This document shows positions 44,456-54,133 of a DNA stretch of 64,000 nucleotides, piece after piece. Numbering within the stretch: the first letter of the stretch is position 1; every line of letters starts with the position of its first letter. The position numbers and the translations under genes were made by a program. Under the pieces are notes generated by a model. It had not been told where the DNA came from. It ran no database searches and worked only from the letters and a program-made list of their open reading frames with translations. Origin of the DNA: Litoreibacter meonggei (lineage in GTDB: Bacteria; Pseudomonadota; Alphaproteobacteria; Rhodobacterales; Rhodobacteraceae); assembly GCF_003663885.1 (NCBI RefSeq), contig NZ_RCCE01000003.1:483501-547500 (forward strand), read 5' to 3'.

Positions 44456-45271
44456 ATGAACCTGCTACGCTCATTTTTCAAAGGCAAAACGGCTCCGAAA
44501 GACGTTCAAACGAGTGATATTGACCGGTCTCGACCAAACCCTACGACCCCATATTTTGTAGTTGGCGATTTGCACGGTACACTCGATCTGCTGGAGCATA
44601 TTCTTGAGCAAATTGACCATGTCATCGGCACACTAGAGCTGCGTGACCCCAAGCTGGTCTTTGTGGGTGACTATATCGACAGAGGTCAATCTAGCGCAGC
44701 TGTACTGACACGTTTGCACGAGCTCAACAAAGAATTCCCAGAGAACGTCACCTGCATATTAGGCAATCATGAGCAGATGATGCTCGACTTTCTCGACGCG
44801 CCAGAGGCCCGCCACGCGAGGTGGTTCCGAAACGGGGCAACAGAGACCCTCGCCAGCTTTGGCATTCTGATCCCCTTCGAGACAGAATGGGCTACGACTG
44901 CAAATTCCATCGCCGAAGAGCTTCGCTCGCAACTGGGTGACGAAATGGAAGACTGGCTGCGGAACTTGCCAGCCTCCGTCAGTTCCGGAAACCTGATGAT
45001 CACCCATGCGGGCGTCGATCCTGGCCGTGCCATCAACGACCAATCGTCACGCGTCTTGCTGTGGGGGCATCCCGAATTTCTGACCCGTGGTCGCACTGAC
45101 GGACAATGGGTCGCCCATGGACACACGATAATGGAGCGCGCGGTTTGCGAGGACGGTCGTATCTCGGTTGATACCGGAGGTTACGCAACCGGTTGCCTGA
45201 CCGCTGCGGTGGTGCTCCCTGACGGCACGGTGGAGTTCCTGCAGACAACGCAACCCCGACAAACCGGATAA
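44456..45271 (+). CDS. serine/threonine protein phosphatase-like metallophosphoesterase
   Basis: 271 residues. The calcineurin-type metal motifs are GDLHGTLDLLEHIL, GDYIDRGQSSAAVL, LGNHEQMMLDFLD, a histidine in ITHAGVDPG and VAHGHTIMERAV, the order found in bacterial PPP-type phosphatases. A GDxxG-type N-terminal segment of about 30 residues is variable. Substrate is unknown: phosphoprotein or diadenosine tetraphosphate hydrolysis are both possible. Stands alone. Confidence 0.9.
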   Translation: MNLLRSFFKGKTAPKDVQTSDIDRSRPNPTTPYFVVGDLHGTLDLLEHILEQIDHVIGTLELRDPKLVFVGDYIDRGQSSAAVLTRLHELNKEFPENVTCILGNHEQMMLDFLDAPEARHARWFRNGATETLASFGILIPFETEWATTANSIAEELRSQLGDEMEDWLRNLPASVSSGNLMITHAGVDPGRAINDQSSRVLLWGHPEFLTRGRTDGQWVAHGHTIMERAVCEDGRISVDTGGYATGCLTAAVVLPDGTVEFLQTTQPRQTG

Positions 45272-45366
45272 GCCTGTCGCCTCATTCATAGAATAAGACG
45301 CAAGGTCACTTCTTCTAGTGTGCTGAACTGCGTTAAACTTCATGCGACTCAAACGGAGGACCCATA

Positions 45367-46542
45367 ATGTCTGAAATCATGATCCTGAGCGGCGCACGCA
45401 CCGCCATCGGCACCTTTGGCGGCGCATTGGCCGCGACCCCGCCCATTGATCTGGGCGCTGCCGTCTCCAAGGCAGTGATGGAGCGGGCGGGCGTCGACCC
45501 GTCCCAAATCGGGCATGTCGCCTTTGGCCATGTCATCAACACCGAACCGCGCGACATGTACCTGTCCCGCGCCGCCGCGATGCAGGCCGGTATCCCCGAC
45601 ACCGTGCCCGCGATGAATGTGAACCGTCTTTGCGGTTCCGGCGTGCAGGCGATTATCTCGGTTATCCAGTCGCTGATGCTGGGCGACGCAGAGTTCGGCC
45701 TTGCTGGTGGCGCGGAAAACATGAGCCGTTCCCCCTACATCATGCCGGATGCGCGTTGGGGGCAGAAAATGGGCGACGCCAAATCCCAGGACATGATGCT
45801 GGGCGCATTGAATTGCCCCTTCGGCACCGGCCATATGGGCATCACCGCCGAGAACGTCGCGGCGGAGCATAACATCTCCCGCGAGGCGCAAGACGCCTTC
45901 GCGTTGGAAAGCCAGACCCGCGCCGCCCGTGCGATTGAGGCGGGGTATTTCAAAGACCAAATCGTGCCCGTAGAGGTCCGCGTGAAGCGTGACATGGTGC
46001 CGTTTGATACCGACGAACATCCGAAAGCGACGTCGCTTGAGGTGTTGTCAGGGCTGCGCACGGTGTTCCAAAAAGACGGCACCGTGACGGCTGGCAACGC
46101 ATCGGGCATCAATGACGGCGCGGGCGCGGTCGTGCTGGCAACGGAAGCTGCGGCGAAGCAATCCGGCCTGCCGCCACGCGCGCGCATCATCGGCTACGCC
46201 CACGCCGGTGTGCGCCCGGAAGTCATGGGGATTGGTCCGGTTCCTGCCGTGCAAAACCTGCTGAAACGCACCGGCCTGAAGGCGAGCGATTTCGACGTGA
46301 TCGAATCCAACGAGGCCTTCGCCGCGCAGGCGTTGGCAGTGTCTCAGGAGTTAGGCCTCGACCCAGAGAAGGTGAACCCCAATGGCGGCGCGATTGCCTT
46401 GGGGCATCCCGTTGGCGCCACCGGCGCGATCATCACCGTCAAGGCCCTGCACGAGTTGGAGCGGACCGGCGGCTCCAAGGCGCTGATTACCATGTGTATC
46501 GGCGGCGGTCAGGGCATCGCTCTGGCGATTGAACGGGTCTAG
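45367..46542 (+). CDS. acetyl-CoA C-acyltransferase (thiolase)
   Basis: 391 residues. Active-site Cys89 is in NRLCGSGVQAI, the GHPVGATGA histidine and the CIGGGQGIA cysteine near the C terminus complete the set. The family makes acetoacetyl-CoA or cleaves 3-ketoacyl-CoA in beta-oxidation or polyhydroxyalkanoate synthesis. A start with GGAGGACCC upstream is well supported. No phaB or beta-oxidation partner is adjacent, so the physiological direction cannot be inferred. Confidence 0.94.
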   Translation: MSEIMILSGARTAIGTFGGALAATPPIDLGAAVSKAVMERAGVDPSQIGHVAFGHVINTEPRDMYLSRAAAMQAGIPDTVPAMNVNRLCGSGVQAIISVIQSLMLGDAEFGLAGGAENMSRSPYIMPDARWGQKMGDAKSQDMMLGALNCPFGTGHMGITAENVAAEHNISREAQDAFALESQTRAARAIEAGYFKDQIVPVEVRVKRDMVPFDTDEHPKATSLEVLSGLRTVFQKDGTVTAGNASGINDGAGAVVLATEAAAKQSGLPPRARIIGYAHAGVRPEVMGIGPVPAVQNLLKRTGLKASDFDVIESNEAFAAQALAVSQELGLDPEKVNPNGGAIALGHPVGATGAIITVKALHELERTGGSKALITMCIGGGQGIALAIERV

Positions 46543-48570
46543 CTACTCCGCAAAAACTGTGGTGCCCGTGGCGCGGCCGCGGGCATCTATCACCCGCACC
46601 TGTACGTAGCCCCGCCCCGACGGGACAAGCTGCGCTTGGCGGTCCCAGCTGTTTGTCAATACAGGCGTGCCATTCTGCATCCAAGTAAACGGCGCAACGC
46701 CGTCCCGTATCTGCACAGTCAGCGCGCCGCCGCGCAGCGCTACGCGTGCGCCATCAGGCGGAAACGCGACCTTGGGGTGGTCTTGCGCAACGCCGCGCTG
46801 CTCGACCCGGCTGATGAACCGTTGCAAAGGTTGCGGCAGTTCCGCATTGCCCGACAGAAGCGCATCGCGCGGCGGCGCGGGCAACGGGTCACTGTCCGGT
46901 TTTATCTTGTCGAAGGCTTGGAACATCAGCGGCGCAGCAAGCTCGCCGCCGAACGCCCCCGGCACCGGTGTGCCATCCGCCCGCCCCATCCAGACACCGA
47001 CGACATGCCGCCCGTCATAGCCAATTGCCCACGCGTCGCGGTGCCCGTAGGAGGTCCCTGTCTTGAACGCAACGTCCTTGCGCCCCGCCATGGCGGGGCG
47101 TGGAACGCCTTTGAGGATGTCGCCGATATACCAACTGGCACGCTTGCTCAGCACCGGCGGCAACGGGGCGATGGCCCCTTGGGTCGCCGCGAGGGTCTTG
47201 GCCCTATCCGGCTGGGCGATCACCGCGTAAAGCTGCACCAGCTCGCTCAGGCTCAGCCCCAACCCGCCCAGCGCTATTGCCAGCCCCGCCTGATCACCCG
47301 CCAATTGCGGCGACGCCCCAGCCTGACGCAGCTTGGCGATCAGGTTCGCGGGGCCAAGCCGGTCCAGTATGCTCACAACCGGCAGGTTCAGCGAGGCCTG
47401 CAGTGCCTGCCGCACTCGAATGTCGCCACGGAAAACGCCGTCGAAGTTCTGCGGCGCATAAGCGCCGAACTGCATCGGGCGGTCCGACACCAGCGTTTCA
47501 GGGTGGATCAGACCCTGATCAAATCCCATGCCGTAGATCAGCGGCTTCAACGTCGATCCGGGCGAGCGGCGCGCCTGCGTCATATCAATGAAACCACCAC
47601 GCCGGTCATTCGCGTAACTGGCCGAGCCGACCGACGCGATAATCTCGCCCGTTTGGTGGTCTGCCACCATCATCGCCACTGACAGATGTCGGCCCGCCGT
47701 GGCAACTGCATTGGCAGCCATCCGCTCCAGTTTTCGTTGGATGCCGACATCCAGCGTGGTGCGCACAAGTTGCCCGCCGTTTGTGTTGCGAATGCGGTCC
47801 GTCAGATGCGGGGCAAGTGCTGCGAACTCGTGGCGCTTTGCCCGTAGCGCCTGTCCGCTCCTGTCCTCTGGTGTCAGGGCACCAGCGCCCACAAGACGCT
47901 CAATGACGTGCTTTCTGGCCCGTAATGCACGTTCCGGAAAGCGGTCGGGCCTGCGGCTTTCGGGTGATTGCGGCAAGGCGATCAGCATGGCGGCCTGCGT
48001 CGGCGTCAGCCGCCGCGGTTCTTTGCGATAATAGGCCAATGTCGCCGCCCGCAATCCTTCGAGATTGCCGCCATAGGGTGCGCGTACCAGATAGAGCGAC
48101 AGGATTTGCTCCTTGCTCAACCTCCGTTCCAGCGCCAGCGCCAGCCGGATCTGGCGCAGTTTGCCGGGCCACGAGCCTGTGCCGCTCTCCTCCAGCAGAC
48201 GTGCGACCTGCATCGTCAGGGTCGACCCGCCCGAAACGATACGCCCGTTCCACACCCCTTGCGCGGCGGCTCGCAGCATCGCGACAGGGTCAACACCCGC
48301 GTGGTCATAGAACCGTTTGTCCTCGTAGCGGATCAACAGGCACAAAAACTCGGGGTCGACCTCAGCGACAGATGCCGCGAGCCGCCACCGATCGTCCGAG
48401 GTTTGAAACGCGCGTAGCAAATGGCCGCGCCGGTCCAGAACCTCCACGCCTGTCTCAATCGCCAACACCGGTATTTCCGTCCGGTCTATCCAATGGTCAA
48501 ATCGGTCGCGCCCGAAGGCGGCAGCCCACAACGCAACCGCCAGTAGACCAAATGTTCGGGACAGTCGCAC
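46543..48570 (-). CDS. pbpC: penicillin-binding protein 1C
   Basis: 675 residues from a GTG at 48570. N-terminal membrane anchor (TFGLLAVALWAAAFG), a glycosyltransferase domain (YEDKRFYDHAGVDPVAMLRA, SGGSTLTMQVARLLEE), a transpeptidase domain with SPGSTLKPLIYG (SxxK) and AFKTGTSYGHRDAWAIGYDG (KTG), and the C-terminal BiPBP_C domain that marks PBP1C (ending APFTWMQNGTPVLTN...). Overlaps the alpha-2-macroglobulin stop by one base, the well-known pbpC-yfhM pairing. Confidence 0.96.
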   Translation of the reverse strand: MRLSRTFGLLAVALWAAAFGRDRFDHWIDRTEIPVLAIETGVEVLDRRGHLLRAFQTSDDRWRLAASVAEVDPEFLCLLIRYEDKRFYDHAGVDPVAMLRAAAQGVWNGRIVSGGSTLTMQVARLLEESGTGSWPGKLRQIRLALALERRLSKEQILSLYLVRAPYGGNLEGLRAATLAYYRKEPRRLTPTQAAMLIALPQSPESRRPDRFPERALRARKHVIERLVGAGALTPEDRSGQALRAKRHEFAALAPHLTDRIRNTNGGQLVRTTLDVGIQRKLERMAANAVATAGRHLSVAMMVADHQTGEIIASVGSASYANDRRGGFIDMTQARRSPGSTLKPLIYGMGFDQGLIHPETLVSDRPMQFGAYAPQNFDGVFRGDIRVRQALQASLNLPVVSILDRLGPANLIAKLRQAGASPQLAGDQAGLAIALGGLGLSLSELVQLYAVIAQPDRAKTLAATQGAIAPLPPVLSKRASWYIGDILKGVPRPAMAGRKDVAFKTGTSYGHRDAWAIGYDGRHVVGVWMGRADGTPVPGAFGGELAAPLMFQAFDKIKPDSDPLPAPPRDALLSGNAELPQPLQRFISRVEQRGVAQDHPKVAFPPDGARVALRGGALTVQIRDGVAPFTWMQNGTPVLTNSWDRQAQLVPSGRGYVQVRVIDARGRATGTTVFAE

Positions 48571-51500
48571 TACCGCACGACCTGCACGCGACCCTCATCG
48601 GTGCGGGCGCGGTAGAACGGGCGGTACATATCCTCCACGCTCGCCGCAGGGTGGTGATACTCGCCCGGAGCCACGGCGCGTAGAATATAGGCTAGCTGAA
48701 ATTCCTTCGTCCCGTAGTGGTCGACGGCGGCAAGAAACCGGTCATCTCTAAATTCCGAGTTGCGCACATTGGCCTCGGTATTGAGCCACGGTAGTGATTT
48801 GACGTCACCACTGCGAAGCAAGTTCGGATTGTCGATCTCGAAGCCTGCGGGTAACGGGTCGCTTACCATCAACCGCGCTTCGCCTTTGGCAAGGGGCGTG
48901 ACCGTCAGAACCGCAACCAATCGCGTGCCTGACGCGACACGGCTTGCGTCAACAGGATTGCCATCCAGATCATAATAGTCGCGTGCGATGCGGTAACCGT
49001 TACCACCGGCAGCAACGGGATCATCCGAGACGCCGATTGCGGTCAGGGTTACGGTCGTGTCTTCCCCAGACGTGTTGGTGATCCGAACAGGGTCTTGGGT
49101 GTCTTCATCCAACACCTTCACCAAGGGGCCATCGACGACCTCGCCATTCAGCGACAGGCCTGTGCCTTGGCGGTCGATCAGCGCGTTTGCCGCCAGCAAT
49201 GTCCACACGGATTCCTGCGTGGAGCGCCCGACGACATCGCCGATGGACGGAGCGATCCGCGCACCTATCTTGGCCACGTCCAACACGCTAGAACCGGATT
49301 CGACCGCCAGCGTCAGCACCGCCGCCGCATCCCGCAAGTCGGTGCCGTAATCGTCACGCCAGACCTGTTGGTTTCCTTTTTCCTTGTCCAGCAACTCGGC
49401 CGCCCTGCGGAACATCGCATCTGCGCGCGTTGGATCGCCGTAAGATGCCAGAGCAGCGCCCAATTGTGCCGCCGCCAGTGCGGTCGCGAAGTCGTCAGCC
49501 TTGGTGTCCGCGTAATAGCGCAGATCCCCGATGGACGCCGCCCCTTCGCGGGCCAGCACCAACAATGCGTAGGCCAGACCCTCTCCGCCGTTCTCGAAGT
49601 CTGGGGCGCTGTTGACCTCGTTGCGCAGGTTGTCGAGCGCCTGACGGAACGCAACTTGCGGCACGTCATGGCCTTGCGCCCGTGCCCTGCTCAGGAAGTC
49701 GGTGACATAGGCATCCAGCCACAGATCGCCCCGATCAGGCCGCCATAACCCAAACGCCCCGTTGGAGGCCTGATTGGTCAGCACCAGCGATATGGACTGG
49801 CTGATGCGCTCGGCAATGCCGTCGCGGTCTTCCAGTCCCATCGCACGCGCAACCTGATCCAAATAGAGCAGCGGCAAGGCCTTGGACGTCACCTGCTCGG
49901 TGCAGCCGTAGGGATATTTGTCGAGCGCATTGAGCAGCCCCGGCACGTCAAACCGCGCCAACGGCCCTGCGGCCAGCGTCACCGAGCCGGAGCCGGGCGC
50001 GAAGCCGGCAAAAGCGTTTCCATCCAGCGTGAAGGTTCCGCCAGCAGCCAAGGCGAACTGGCTGCGTCGCTGGGTAAGGGGGTCGTTGCGACGCAGTTCG
50101 ATCTGGTGCGTTTGTGTCAGCGTTCGGCCATTTGGCAGCGTCAGGGCAATGTCCATGGTCACCGCGTCGGTGCCTTGCGCCGTGAAGGGCACGGAGAGCC
50201 TCGCCGTTTCTTTCTCGCCAAGAGTGACGGAGGCTGGTGGCTCATCCGCAAGCCGCGCGCCTGACGCGCTGACGGACAACGGCATCTCACCGGTCGGCCC
50301 GTCCGCATGCACGATTTCAAGCAATAGTTGGCTGGTGTCGCCGGGGGCCAGAAAACGTGGCAGGGTGGCCGAGACCACGACCGGATCGCGGACCAGCACC
50401 TCGGCATTGGCCTCGCCAACCCCGTCTTTCGACCAGACCACCGCCATCAGGCGAACAGAGCCGTTGAATGCCGGCAGGTCGAAAACCGTCTCAACATTTC
50501 CGTTCTCATCTACCTTGAGAGGCCCACTGACATAGGCGACCAGCTCTTCCGTAGGTGGTGGAGATTTCGCCCGAAGCTGCGCACTTGCATCGCCACCGGA
50601 GCGGACAGCGCCCAAGGCACCGGCTGTCCCGTCGATCAGGCGGCCATAAACGTCGCGGATAGCGACGCCCAACTTACGCTGGCCGAAATAGTGCTCCGAC
50701 GCATCGGGCGGCGTGAAGCCCGTGAGGTTCAGAATGCCCTGATCCACGGCAGCGATCATGGCGAAGGTTTCGCCGTCAGCATTGTCGACCTTAAGGCGCG
50801 CCGTAAGCGGGCCTCGCGGGGCGGCCTCGGCGTCAGTTTCAAAACGAGCCGCCAGTTTGGCGTTTTCAGGGTCTATCGCCGCATGCGAAAGACCCAACGC
50901 CCGCGCGGGGTTTTGACCTGCCACCGCGCCCATCGGGCGCAGCACGGAGGCGGCGACATAGGCACCGCTGCCCCACTCGTCCGTGACCAGCAGCGTAATC
51001 AGGTTTTCGCCTTCAGACACGTCGACCGCCTTCATGTCGATCAAACGGTTCGACATGACGGTGACCAAAGCGGTGCCCGCATAGCGCGTCACGATGCGAA
51101 GGGTCGCCGTGTCGCCCGACTTGTAGAATTCCTTGTCGAGCGAAGCATCCAGCAGGTCGGGTGTTTGAGCCGCATCGGCGCTGGCATACCAACCAGCGTC
51201 GAAACTCATGGAGGAGGCCACATACGGCCCGTCTATGCGTTCGATCTTTACCTCGTACTCGCCCCACTGCACCGGTGCGCCGATCCGCAATGGGGTATCC
51301 GCCTTCACGGTCGCCTCCCCCGACGCCACGCGACTGCGGGTCGTGATCGGGTCCCAATACCAATTGCCGTAGTTGGAGTACCACTGGTACTCGGTCCGGA
51401 CGCGATTGATCGTCCAGCGCACCTGCATGTCCTGCCGCGTCAGGTCTTGACCAAGGGCCACGACACTGAACTCCGCCTCGCTGTTTTCAGGAAGAACACC

Positions 51501-54002
51501 ATCGAAATCGGGCTTGATCCCAATCAGCGGCTTATCAATCAGAAGCGGCCGTTTGATGCGGCGCTCGATCGGCCGGTTGGAGCCTTCCCGCACGCGAACG
51601 ACAACCTCGGCCTCCAGCGGCTGCATCACCTCATCCAGTTCGGGAATATCCAGTAACGCGGTCGCGGTCCCGCTGGAATCTGTGCGAACGGCGGAGACAA
51701 ACCCGCTACGAAGCGGGCGGAAGGGCGTGTCATGCCTCCCGAAGCGGTAGTCCTTGAACCCGTCCAGCGATTTGGATGCGCGGAGGATCATGTCACCCTC
51801 CACCGCAAGATCTGCACCCGGCGCACCAAAAAGATACCGCGCCTCAATGCCAAGCTCAGGGGGGATTCCACCCGCAATCATAGGGCCATCTGGCAAGGTT
51901 AGGGTCGCGTCGATACGTTCTGGAAGGAAATCCTCAACCAGCAGGTTTTGCGTCGACAGCGCGGGTGCGTCAGGGTCTGCAAAAATCGAAAGACTCCACG
52001 TGCCGCGCGGCACCTCTGGCCCAAGCGGCATCCTGAACATACGCCCACCCGCACCAGCATCCTGCTCGGTTATGCGCGAATACTCTACGCCATCGGGGCG
52101 ATTTAGAACGGCCGTAAGTGACAGGTCTTTGATTGCTTTAGCGGTTCCATCACGGGCCAAGGCCAGCGCGTTGATTACTTCGCCCGCTCGGTAGGCGCCG
52201 CGTTCGGTGGTCACAAAGAGATCAACGGGTTTGGCAGGCGAACGCCCTTCGACGCCACGGTCCGAAAGGTCAAATTCCGGGTCGCGCAACGACAGGAAAG
52301 CAAAGTCGTCATCCTTCTGAACGGTCAGCAAACCCGGAGCGGTTGCGCCAGTGCCGCGGATCAGGCCCGCATCAAAGCGGGCGTAGCCTTCGGCATCAGT
52401 TTCGACGGTGTCCAACACCTCGTTGGCGCGGGAGATCAGCGAGACCGAAACCCCCTCCTTAGCCGCGACGTCGGACAGGCCGCGCACGAACACATGCATG
52501 CCATCGACGCCCTCTAGGCTGGTCAACCCCAGATCACTAATCACAAACCACTGGGTTGCAGGTGAGGCTTCGTCGGATGACTTTCCTGCGACAGATGCTT
52601 GCAGGGCGTACACCCCCGGTTGCATCTTCCCCACTATATCGGACACGGGCAATCGGGTCGTGACGTCGCGGTTCAACTCCGTTTGGACGTCACCGATACC
52701 TTTCCACACTTCTACACCCATGGACGCGCGGAACTCCCGCTCGCCGTAATAGCTAAGCGGTCGGGCGAAGAAGTCGTTCTGCATAGTGCGCAGGATGTTT
52801 CTGTCCGACACCTTGTAGAGCGTCAGGTCCAGCTTGTCGGTATTCACCGCGACCACGGGCAACGCCGCATCACCGCTGCTGGGCAGAATGTAGGATCGTC
52901 CGGGAAAGCGGACGGACGGGGCGCGGTCACGCACATATTGCGTGATCTCGATTGGCTTTTGCAGAACTTCACCGGATGCCGCAGGCAAGCCTTGGCGCAA
53001 TGTGAAGCGATAACGGTCACCGTGGTTGAGCCCGCCCAGACAAAGCTGACGGTCCTGCGCCTCGATACTGAGCCCTTCGATCTGCGACTTCACGAAGGGC
53101 GCATAGTCTGTGGTCTTGGACAGAGACTCCGAAAAGGCCACACAGATCCGCGGCTCTGCGGAATTGTTTTCCACGTCCGTGTCGGCCACGTTGAAACCAA
53201 ACAAGCCTATGACCCGGTCCAGCGCCTTTTCAGTATCGTCTCTGGGTTGCAAGGATTGCGCCAACCGCAAGGGCGCAATGGCATCGCGACCCCTGCCGTT
53301 TTGCTCGAACGCATCCGCCAACAGGCTCAGCGCATTGACCGACATGGCAGGGTTGGGCGCGCGCAAATAGGCGTTTAACGCGGCGGTCAAATAGCGCCGA
53401 TTGAACTCCCGCCGCTTACTCCCATCCTTCTTGGCAGCCGAGGCCGCGTCGCGGGCAAACTGGTCCCACAAGTCAGAACGATCCTCTATGGTAAGACCTG
53501 CCCCGACAAACCGCATCGCCACATCCGGCTTACCTTCGCTTCGGGATTTATTCGCGGCGTCGATAAACTGCTGGAGCGAGAAGGCATTGGCCGCGTAGCG
53601 GCTGGTCATGGAGGACGCTTGCGCATAGGCCGCGTTCAAATCCCGCTCAGTCAGGAAAGACGCCCGCCCTCGCTGCGTCTCGGCCAGACGCAACTCCGCC
53701 GCAGATGCATTGGTCACCTTGACTGACAAAGCGCCTTCAAACGGTTCACTATTCGTGATGTCCGACTTCGGGAAGCACGCGCTCGATTTCGTATTGAACG
53801 TAAACGCCTTGCAGGACGGATCGGTTAGACACGCGCGCGTGCAGGCGTCGAAGCTGGTATCGAAAATGTTGGTCAGGTCACTGCCGTAGAAATCCACGTT
53901 GCGCAACAGGGTCATGCGGCGGTCCGGGATCAAATCATCCGCAACTGCCATTGATGTTGTCGCGGCGGCCAACAAGCCTACCAAGAGAGTGCGGAACGCC
54001 AT
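48570..54002 (-). CDS. alpha-2-macroglobulin with PAN/Apple domain
   Basis: 1810 residues from ATG 54002. A Sec signal peptide (MAFRTLLVGLLAAATTSMAVA) without lipobox is followed by a PAN/Apple-like domain at about residues 25-90 (LLRNVDFYGSDLTNIFDTSF, CTRACLTDPSCKAFTFN). Macroglobulin domains, a bait region and the thioester motif YGCTEQ follow, with Cys1367 and Gln1370, so the trap should be able to bind proteases covalently. It is thought to guard the periplasm together with PBP1C, as for E. coli ECAM (yfhM). The missing lipobox suggests a soluble rather than membrane-tethered protein. The 13 extra codons to 54041 are unconserved. Confidence 0.93.
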   Translation of the reverse strand: MAFRTLLVGLLAAATTSMAVADDLIPDRRMTLLRNVDFYGSDLTNIFDTSFDACTRACLTDPSCKAFTFNTKSSACFPKSDITNSEPFEGALSVKVTNASAAELRLAETQRGRASFLTERDLNAAYAQASSMTSRYAANAFSLQQFIDAANKSRSEGKPDVAMRFVGAGLTIEDRSDLWDQFARDAASAAKKDGSKRREFNRRYLTAALNAYLRAPNPAMSVNALSLLADAFEQNGRGRDAIAPLRLAQSLQPRDDTEKALDRVIGLFGFNVADTDVENNSAEPRICVAFSESLSKTTDYAPFVKSQIEGLSIEAQDRQLCLGGLNHGDRYRFTLRQGLPAASGEVLQKPIEITQYVRDRAPSVRFPGRSYILPSSGDAALPVVAVNTDKLDLTLYKVSDRNILRTMQNDFFARPLSYYGEREFRASMGVEVWKGIGDVQTELNRDVTTRLPVSDIVGKMQPGVYALQASVAGKSSDEASPATQWFVISDLGLTSLEGVDGMHVFVRGLSDVAAKEGVSVSLISRANEVLDTVETDAEGYARFDAGLIRGTGATAPGLLTVQKDDDFAFLSLRDPEFDLSDRGVEGRSPAKPVDLFVTTERGAYRAGEVINALALARDGTAKAIKDLSLTAVLNRPDGVEYSRITEQDAGAGGRMFRMPLGPEVPRGTWSLSIFADPDAPALSTQNLLVEDFLPERIDATLTLPDGPMIAGGIPPELGIEARYLFGAPGADLAVEGDMILRASKSLDGFKDYRFGRHDTPFRPLRSGFVSAVRTDSSGTATALLDIPELDEVMQPLEAEVVVRVREGSNRPIERRIKRPLLIDKPLIGIKPDFDGVLPENSEAEFSVVALGQDLTRQDMQVRWTINRVRTEYQWYSNYGNWYWDPITTRSRVASGEATVKADTPLRIGAPVQWGEYEVKIERIDGPYVASSMSFDAGWYASADAAQTPDLLDASLDKEFYKSGDTATLRIVTRYAGTALVTVMSNRLIDMKAVDVSEGENLITLLVTDEWGSGAYVAASVLRPMGAVAGQNPARALGLSHAAIDPENAKLAARFETDAEAAPRGPLTARLKVDNADGETFAMIAAVDQGILNLTGFTPPDASEHYFGQRKLGVAIRDVYGRLIDGTAGALGAVRSGGDASAQLRAKSPPPTEELVAYVSGPLKVDENGNVETVFDLPAFNGSVRLMAVVWSKDGVGEANAEVLVRDPVVVSATLPRFLAPGDTSQLLLEIVHADGPTGEMPLSVSASGARLADEPPASVTLGEKETARLSVPFTAQGTDAVTMDIALTLPNGRTLTQTHQIELRRNDPLTQRRSQFALAAGGTFTLDGNAFAGFAPGSGSVTLAAGPLARFDVPGLLNALDKYPYGCTEQVTSKALPLLYLDQVARAMGLEDRDGIAERISQSISLVLTNQASNGAFGLWRPDRGDLWLDAYVTDFLSRARAQGHDVPQVAFRQALDNLRNEVNSAPDFENGGEGLAYALLVLAREGAASIGDLRYYADTKADDFATALAAAQLGAALASYGDPTRADAMFRRAAELLDKEKGNQQVWRDDYGTDLRDAAAVLTLAVESGSSVLDVAKIGARIAPSIGDVVGRSTQESVWTLLAANALIDRQGTGLSLNGEVVDGPLVKVLDEDTQDPVRITNTSGEDTTVTLTAIGVSDDPVAAGGNGYRIARDYYDLDGNPVDASRVASGTRLVAVLTVTPLAKGEARLMVSDPLPAGFEIDNPNLLRSGDVKSLPWLNTEANVRNSEFRDDRFLAAVDHYGTKEFQLAYILRAVAPGEYHHPAASVEDMYRPFYRARTDEGRVQVVR

Positions 54003-54133
54003 ATCAACCTCGTAGTTCAAAACGCACCCCAAGGGTGGCACGACCGGACCGAGTCGGGCAACCCGATCGCGTTAAGTCGGCTTTCACCAAGTTTCGACAA
54101 ATCTGTACGCAAAAGCGGGCAGACGATTCGAGA

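Noticed and set aside
46636-47682. A 348-codon + strand frame opposite pbpC
   Set aside because: Arginine- and histidine-rich antisense translation typical of GC-rich shadow frames; pbpC is complete.
50328-51656. A 442-codon + strand frame opposite alpha-2-macroglobulin
   Set aside because: Antisense shadow of a long gene; no domain and no ribosome site.
54003-54041. Upstream extension of the alpha-2-macroglobulin start
   Set aside because: The added residues precede the clear signal peptide MAFRTLLVGLL and would remove its N-terminal position.
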